This document shows positions 6,110-9,470 of a stretch of 9,470 nt of DNA, piece by piece. Numbering within the stretch: position 1 is the first letter of the stretch; every line of letters starts with the position of its first letter. The notes under the pieces are model-generated. The model was not told the origin of the DNA, ran no database searches, and worked only from the letters and a program-made list of their open reading frames with translations. This stretch comes from an uncultured Collinsella sp. (GTDB lineage: Bacteria; Actinomycetota; Coriobacteriia; Coriobacteriales; Coriobacteriaceae), in contig USHT01000029.1 in assembly GCA_900554455.1 (NCBI GenBank), positions 1 to 9,470 on the forward strand, written 5' to 3'. A program made the position numbers and the translations under genes.

Positions 6110-7486
6110 ATGCACATGGATCAGCGTTCCGTACGCGATATTCTTGCCGGTAAAACCTACTTTATCCGCACCTTTGGCTGCCAGATGAATCAGCACGACT
6201 CTGAGCGCGTGAGCGGTCTGCTCGATTCGTATGGTTGCCTCATGGCGCTCGATCTTGAGCATGCCGATATCGTTGTCTTCATGACATGCTGCGTGCGCGA
6301 GGCCGCCGATACTCGCCTGTACGGTCAGTGCAATTCCTGCAAAAGCCTGCCGCCTTCGCCTTCGGGCAAGCGTGTGGTTGCCGTGGGCGGCTGCATCGCG
6401 CAGCGTGATGGCGAGGGACTGCTCACCAACGTCGATAACGTCAATGTCATCTTTGGTACGCATTCCATCGCACATGTGGCCGAGCTCATTGCCGAGGCGT
6501 TCCTTGATGGCAAGCGTCATATCCGCACCAATGAGCATGAGGATACGGATGCCATGAGCATGCCGTGGCATCGCGAGACCCAGTATCACGCCTGGGTGCC
6601 CATTATGACGGGCTGCAATAATTTCTGCACCTATTGCATCGTGCCGTACGTGCGCGGTCGCGAAAAGAGCCGCCCCTTCGAGGAAATTGTCGACGAGGTG
6701 ACCGGTTTGGTGCGCCAGGGCGTGCGTGAGATTACGCTGCTGGGCCAAAACGTTAACTCATATGGTCGCGATCTGTTTGGCAAGCCACGTTTTGCCGATT
6801 TGCTGCGCGCGGTGGGCGATACGGGCGTCGAGCGCATCTTCTTTACCTCTTCTCATCCTAAGGATCTGCTGCCCGAGACCATCGACGCTATGGCCGAGAC
6901 GCCCGCCGTCATGCCGCAGCTTCACTTGGCCGTCCAGTCAGGTTCGACGCGGATCCTCAAAGAGATGAATCGCCGTTATACACGCGAGGACTATCTGGGC
7001 CTGGTCGATCGCATTCGCAATCGCATGCCCGATATCGCGCTCTCGACCGACATTATCGTTGGCTTCCCGGGCGAGACTGAAGAAGACTTTGAGCAGACGC
7101 TCTCACTTGCCGAGACGGTCCGCTATGCTCAGGCCTATACCTTCATCTATTCCAAGCGCGCCGGTACCCCGGCTGCAGAGATTGAAGATCCTACGCCGCA
7201 TGAGGTTATTCTCGAGCGTTTCAACCGCCTGGTTAAGGTTATCGAGACCACGGCACACGAGTATAACCAGGGTGAGCTTCATACTGTGGTGCCGGCGCTC
7301 ATTGAAGGTACGAGTAAAAAGAACGATGCGGTGCTGCTGGGCAAGAGCCCCAAGAATCAGACCGTTCATGCGCCCATTCCCGAGGGATATAGCATCGACC
7401 AGCTTGTCGGTAAGATCGTTGATGTTGACGTCGACGTTGCTAAGACGTGGTATTTGTCAGGCTCCGTTGTGGGTGAGCCGCGCTAA
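6110..7486 (+). CDS. miaB: tRNA-2-methylthio-N6-dimethylallyladenosine synthase MiaB
   Basis: MiaB is a radical-SAM methylthiotransferase that converts i6A37 of tRNA to ms2i6A. The 458-residue protein has three domains. The N-terminal MTTase domain carries its cluster cysteines at C24 (TFGCQMNQHDSE), C60 (MTCCVRE) and C95 (VGGCIAQ). The radical-SAM core has GCNNFCTYC with cysteines 169, 173 and 176, followed by IVPYVRGREKSRP. A C-terminal TRAM RNA-binding domain covers about 385-455 (VVPALIEG to SGSVVG). Extra cysteines occur in the first domain: C43, C61 beside C60, and a C74-N-S-C77 pair. AGGA at 6103-6106 lies 3 bases before ATG 6110 and 9 before a second in-frame ATG at 6116, so the real start may be 6116. 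The stop overlaps the miaA start. MiaB uses the product of MiaA, so the pair is functionally coherent. Confidence 0.97.
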   Translation: MHMDQRSVRDILAGKTYFIRTFGCQMNQHDSERVSGLLDSYGCLMALDLEHADIVVFMTCCVREAADTRLYGQCNSCKSLPPSPSGKRVVAVGGCIAQRDGEGLLTNVDNVNVIFGTHSIAHVAELIAEAFLDGKRHIRTNEHEDTDAMSMPWHRETQYHAWVPIMTGCNNFCTYCIVPYVRGREKSRPFEEIVDEVTGLVRQGVREITLLGQNVNSYGRDLFGKPRFADLLRAVGDTGVERIFFTSSHPKDLLPETIDAMAETPAVMPQLHLAVQSGSTRILKEMNRRYTREDYLGLVDRIRNRMPDIALSTDIIVGFPGETEEDFEQTLSLAETVRYAQAYTFIYSKRAGTPAAEIEDPTPHEVILERFNRLVKVIETTAHEYNQGELHTVVPALIEGTSKKNDAVLLGKSPKNQTVHAPIPEGYSIDQLVGKIVDVDVDVAKTWYLSGSVVGEPR

Positions 7487-8424
7487 TGATTTCTCCCGGG
7501 GCAGGTCTTTCCGCCGTTGCGATCGTTGGTCCGACGGCGGTAGGTAAGAGTGATGTTGCCGACCGTTTGGCCGCTCGTCTTTCGTCCGAAGTGCTGTCGT
7601 GTGATGCGATGCAAATCTATCGCGGCATGGACATCGGTACCGCAAAGATGGCGCCCAATGAGTGTACGGCGCCGCTGCGTCTCGTCGACATTGTAGAGCC
7701 GGGTGTGGCGTACTCTGCGGCGCTTTATCAGGCTGACGCTCGCGCACATGTTGAACGTCTCCTTGGTTCGGGTTGCCTGCCGGTTTTTTGCGGAGGTACG
7801 GGGCTGTATCTCAAGGCCGCCCTTGATGAGATGGACTTTCCCTCGGGTGAACTTGAGGACGATCGCCGTGCGGGCTATCAGGAGCTTGCCGAGCGTATTG
7901 GCGAGGAAGAACTGCATGCTCTGCTTGCCGAGCGCGATCCAGAATCGGCTGCTGTTATTCATCCCCATAACGTGCGCCGTGTGATTCGTGCGCTCGAGAT
8001 GCATGATGATGGTATCTCCTATGCAAAGCAAAAAAGTCAGTTTAGTGTTCCGCGCGAGCATTATCATGCCCTATGGTTTGGTCTGACGCGTAATCGTGAG
8101 GTGCTCTACGAGCGCATTAACCTGCGTGTCGATCTGATGTTTGAACAGGGTCTTGTTGATGAGGTTCGCGGTCTTATGGACCAGGGGCTGGGAGATGCCC
8201 TGACTTCGATGCAGGCAATTGGCTATAAAGAGATCATCGATGCTTTCAATGGCGTGATTTCTATGGATGAGGCTCGCGAACTCATCAAGATGCGTTCGCG
8301 TCGCTATGCCAAACGTCAGCTTTCGTGGTTTAAGCGCGATGACCGTATCTTGTGGTTTGACATGGATGAATGTACGATCGATGAGTTCGTTGAGGATATC
8401 CTTCATCGTATTGAGGCTGCCTAA
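7486..8424 (+). CDS. miaA: tRNA dimethylallyltransferase MiaA
   Basis: MiaA transfers a dimethylallyl group from dimethylallyl diphosphate to N6 of A37 in tRNAs reading codons that start with U; MiaB then acts on the product. The 312-residue length is normal. The P-loop GPTAVGKS is at residues 15-22, the LSCDAMQIYRGMDIGTAK segment near 36-53 (usually DSMQ rather than DAMQ) and DIVEPG near 67-72. GGTGLYLKA is near 103-111, HNVRRVIRALEMHDDGISY near 163-181 and the TSMQAIGYKE motif near 240-249. ATG 7486 shares its A with the miaB stop (TAATG), and its own stop overlaps the hflX start in the same way, so the three genes are translationally coupled. The mutS, mutL and hfq genes found near miaA in Bacillus are absent here. 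Confidence 0.97.
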   Translation: MISPGAGLSAVAIVGPTAVGKSDVADRLAARLSSEVLSCDAMQIYRGMDIGTAKMAPNECTAPLRLVDIVEPGVAYSAALYQADARAHVERLLGSGCLPVFCGGTGLYLKAALDEMDFPSGELEDDRRAGYQELAERIGEEELHALLAERDPESAAVIHPHNVRRVIRALEMHDDGISYAKQKSQFSVPREHYHALWFGLTRNREVLYERINLRVDLMFEQGLVDEVRGLMDQGLGDALTSMQAIGYKEIIDAFNGVISMDEARELIKMRSRRYAKRQLSWFKRDDRILWFDMDECTIDEFVEDILHRIEAA

Positions 8425-8561
8425 TGGCCCGTTTCCCCCTTGTTCCCACGGCACCCGAGCCCGAGCGTGCCATTTTAGTTGGTGTTGAGTGGCGCGACAA
8501 TGCATGGCCACTCGATCGATCGCTCGATGAACTGGAGCGCCTTGCCCATACGGCTGGTGCC
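8424..8561 (+). CDS. hflX: GTPase HflX, N-terminal fragment cut at the junction
   Basis: About 46 codons of HflX, the ribosome-associated GTPase that rescues or splits stalled and stressed ribosomes, are present. After a short leader the residues RAILVGVEW (15-23) and the SLDELERLAHTAGA stretch (33-46) match the start of the HflX N-terminal domain. The G domain is missing altogether. The start ATG 8424 overlaps the miaA stop (TAATG), and a miaA-hflX pair is common in bacteria. The open frame continues to 8750, but from residue 47 on it is the complement of a gene on the other strand and is unlike HflX. The truncation therefore reflects the sequence join at 8541-8561, not a natural short protein. 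Confidence 0.7.
8541..8561. other. Chimeric junction between two genomes
   Basis: This 21-bp word reads LAHTAGA in the HflX frame on the + strand and GTSRMGK in the EEP-family frame on the - strand, both sensible for their proteins. To its left only Coriobacteriia-type genes occur, all on +. To its right only Bacteroidetes-type genes occur, all on -. Both genes are cut exactly here. A short shared word is the usual signature of an assembly misjoin; no transposase, integrase, attachment repeat or tRNA is visible. Confidence 0.8.
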
Positions 8562-8786
8562 GGTCTCGAGCTCGTTGATGCAGACGATATCGGGATTCTG
8601 GGCCTTGATCAGGTCGACGTACTCGTCGACGATGAAGTCGATCTGGTTGGACTTGTCCGTCATTTCGAACGACAGCACGTTCCAGTCCAGTACTTTCAGT
8701 TGTACGGTTTGCGCCTTCGCCGCAGCCGTCGTAAGGAGCAGGCCGCATAAGGCACCTGCACGGATGATATGTTTCAGCAGTTTCAT
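8541..8786 (-). CDS. EEP-family phosphodiesterase/nuclease, N-terminal fragment
   Basis: The gene starts at ATG 8786 and is cut by the junction after about 80 residues. It begins with a signal peptide: basic MKLLKH, a hydrophobic core, and a likely cleavage after AAAKA before QTVQLKVLDWNVLS. The mature start VLDWNVL and the later DIVCINELETGTSRMGK match the first strands of the endonuclease/exonuclease/phosphatase fold, with N of the WNVL motif and E of NELE in the positions of the metal-binding residues. The catalytic histidines and aspartates of the C-terminal half are missing. The frame stays open to 8475, but those last residues are the complement of hflX. It lies 25 bp after the SusD-like gene with no Shine-Dalgarno site, as is common in Bacteroidetes, so the two probably share a transcript. 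The substrate is unknown. Confidence 0.7.
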
Positions 8787-8811
8787 ATTCGGTAATGATC
8801 TTGGTTGTTTA

Positions 8812-9470
8812 CTAATAACCTTGGTTCTGGGTCAGGTTCACCGTGCCGTTGAATGCCGTTACGGGGATCGGGAAAACCTGGTTGATGACGGGATCGAACG
8901 TGCGCCCGTTGTCATAGTTGCTCGGCGCGTCGATGACCACCTGCTGCAGGTCGTAATCCCAGTGCGAGTTCACGCGCTGCGTGGGTTTGGCGTAGGTCTC
9001 CTTGGCGTCGCCCCAGCGAACCATGTCCAGATGGCGGCTCGGCATGAACTCGAACGCCAGTTCGCAGCGGCGCTGGTTCTTGAGCTCGGCTTTGGTCGCC
9101 GGGCTGTTCTCCGGGAGACGGGCGCGTTTGCGGATGCGGTTGAGCAGTTGTTTGGCTTCGGCGTCGCCTTCGCCGTTCTTCCAGATCAGCGCCTCGGCTT
9201 TCATCAGCAGGACGTCGGCGAAGCGGATGAGGCAGGTGCCGAGCGTGTTGCTGGCGTTGTCGCCGTTGGAATTCACCTCCTTGCCTTTGCAGTCGGCCTC
9301 TTCCCACGGGGAGAGGAATTTGCGGAACGACATGCCCGTATCCGAGGAGATCGAATAGGAGCTGCTGCCGAATACGATGTCCCGGCCCATGAAGCGGATC
9401 GTCTGCCCGGGGTAGATGATCGTCGCGTCGCGGCGGGTGTCGCCCGATTCGAATGCGTTCCACAGGGAAA
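8812..9470 (-). CDS. RagB/SusD-family outer-membrane nutrient-binding lipoprotein (C-terminal part)
   Basis: The frame is open from the window edge (9470) to the TAG at 8812-8814, about 218 codons; the N-terminus with its lipobox lies outside. Family motifs are plain. LWNAFESGDTRRDATI is at the edge, LIRFADVLLMKAEALIW in the middle, then LLNRIRKRARLP. QRRCELAFEFMPSRHLDMVRWG and the terminal VFPIPVTAFNGTVNLTQNQGY are typical of the SusD C-terminus. SusD-like proteins cap SusC-type TonB-dependent porins and capture glycans or peptides at the cell surface of Bacteroidetes. ATG 9390 is an internal methionine, not the start, because homologous-looking residues continue upstream. No susC partner is in the window; it would be expected beyond 9470. 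The G/C-rich codons would suit Alistipes or a relative, but that is a guess. Confidence 0.92.
   Translation of the reverse strand, partial: SLWNAFESGDTRRDATIIYPGQTIRFMGRDIVFGSSSYSISSDTGMSFRKFLSPWEEADCKGKEVNSNGDNASNTLGTCLIRFADVLLMKAEALIWKNGEGDAEAKQLLNRIRKRARLPENSPATKAELKNQRRCELAFEFMPSRHLDMVRWGDAKETYAKPTQRVNSHWDYDLQQVVIDAPSNYDNGRTFDPVINQVFPIPVTAFNGTVNLTQNQGY

Noticed and set aside
8424..8750. A 108-residue protein starting as HflX and continuing to 8750
   Set aside because: Residues after about 46 are the complement of the EEP-family gene. The apparent fusion is a by-product of the chimeric join and not a novel protein.
1..9470. CRISPR arrays, tRNA or rRNA genes, insertion sequences, phage or defence genes
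   Set aside because: I looked on both strands and saw no regularly spaced repeats, cloverleaf-like segments, transposase or integrase motifs or recognisable defence proteins. The + strand genes up to 8540 are core chromosomal genes.

Overview
Bases 1 to about 8550 look like one continuous piece of an actinobacterial chromosome, most likely class Coriobacteriia and probably Collinsella. This is judged from protein character and G/C-rich codon use by eye, not by a database search. All genes in this part lie on the + strand, in an order that echoes the conserved Gram-positive recA neighbourhood (Bacillus: pgsA-cinA-recA-rny-ymdB-spoVS-...-miaB-...-miaA). Here the order is pgsA (3' end), cinA/pncC-type amidohydrolase, recA, recX, rny, a GHKL-type ATPase, spoVS, miaB, miaA and the first codons of hflX.

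Layout. (1) 1-704: the end of pgsA and a single-domain CinA/PncC protein, closed by a hairpin terminator. (2) 705-2840: an SOS unit. A recA promoter has a 14-bp LexA-type palindrome inside its 17-bp spacer. It is followed by recA, then recX 11 bp downstream, then a probable terminator. (3) 2846-5678: a strong promoter with a leader of about 160 nt containing two hairpins, then rny (RNase Y), coupled by a one-base gap to an uncharacterised GHKL ATPase. This ATPase sits where Bacillus has ymdB. (4) 5683-8561: spoVS with its own possible promoter and operator, then miaB, miaA and hflX. The last three are joined by TAATG stop/start overlaps.

At 8541-8561 the sequence changes identity. The + strand reads the N-terminus of HflX up to this point. 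Beyond it, only the - strand carries genes, and they are of Bacteroidetes type: the C-terminal two thirds or so of a RagB/SusD-family lipoprotein and the signal peptide and first domain residues of an endonuclease/exonuclease/phosphatase (EEP) family protein. Both hflX and the EEP gene are cut at the same 21 bp, which read sensibly in both proteins. This is most simply a chimeric metagenomic assembly joined at a short shared word, not a natural locus.

Functionally the Coriobacteriia part combines recombination and SOS repair (recA, recX), RNA turnover (rny) and tRNA A37 hypermodification (miaA makes i6A, miaB converts it to ms2i6A), with two poorly understood conserved partners (the GHKL ATPase and SpoVS). 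The GHKL ATPase coupled to rny is the best candidate here for undescribed biology.
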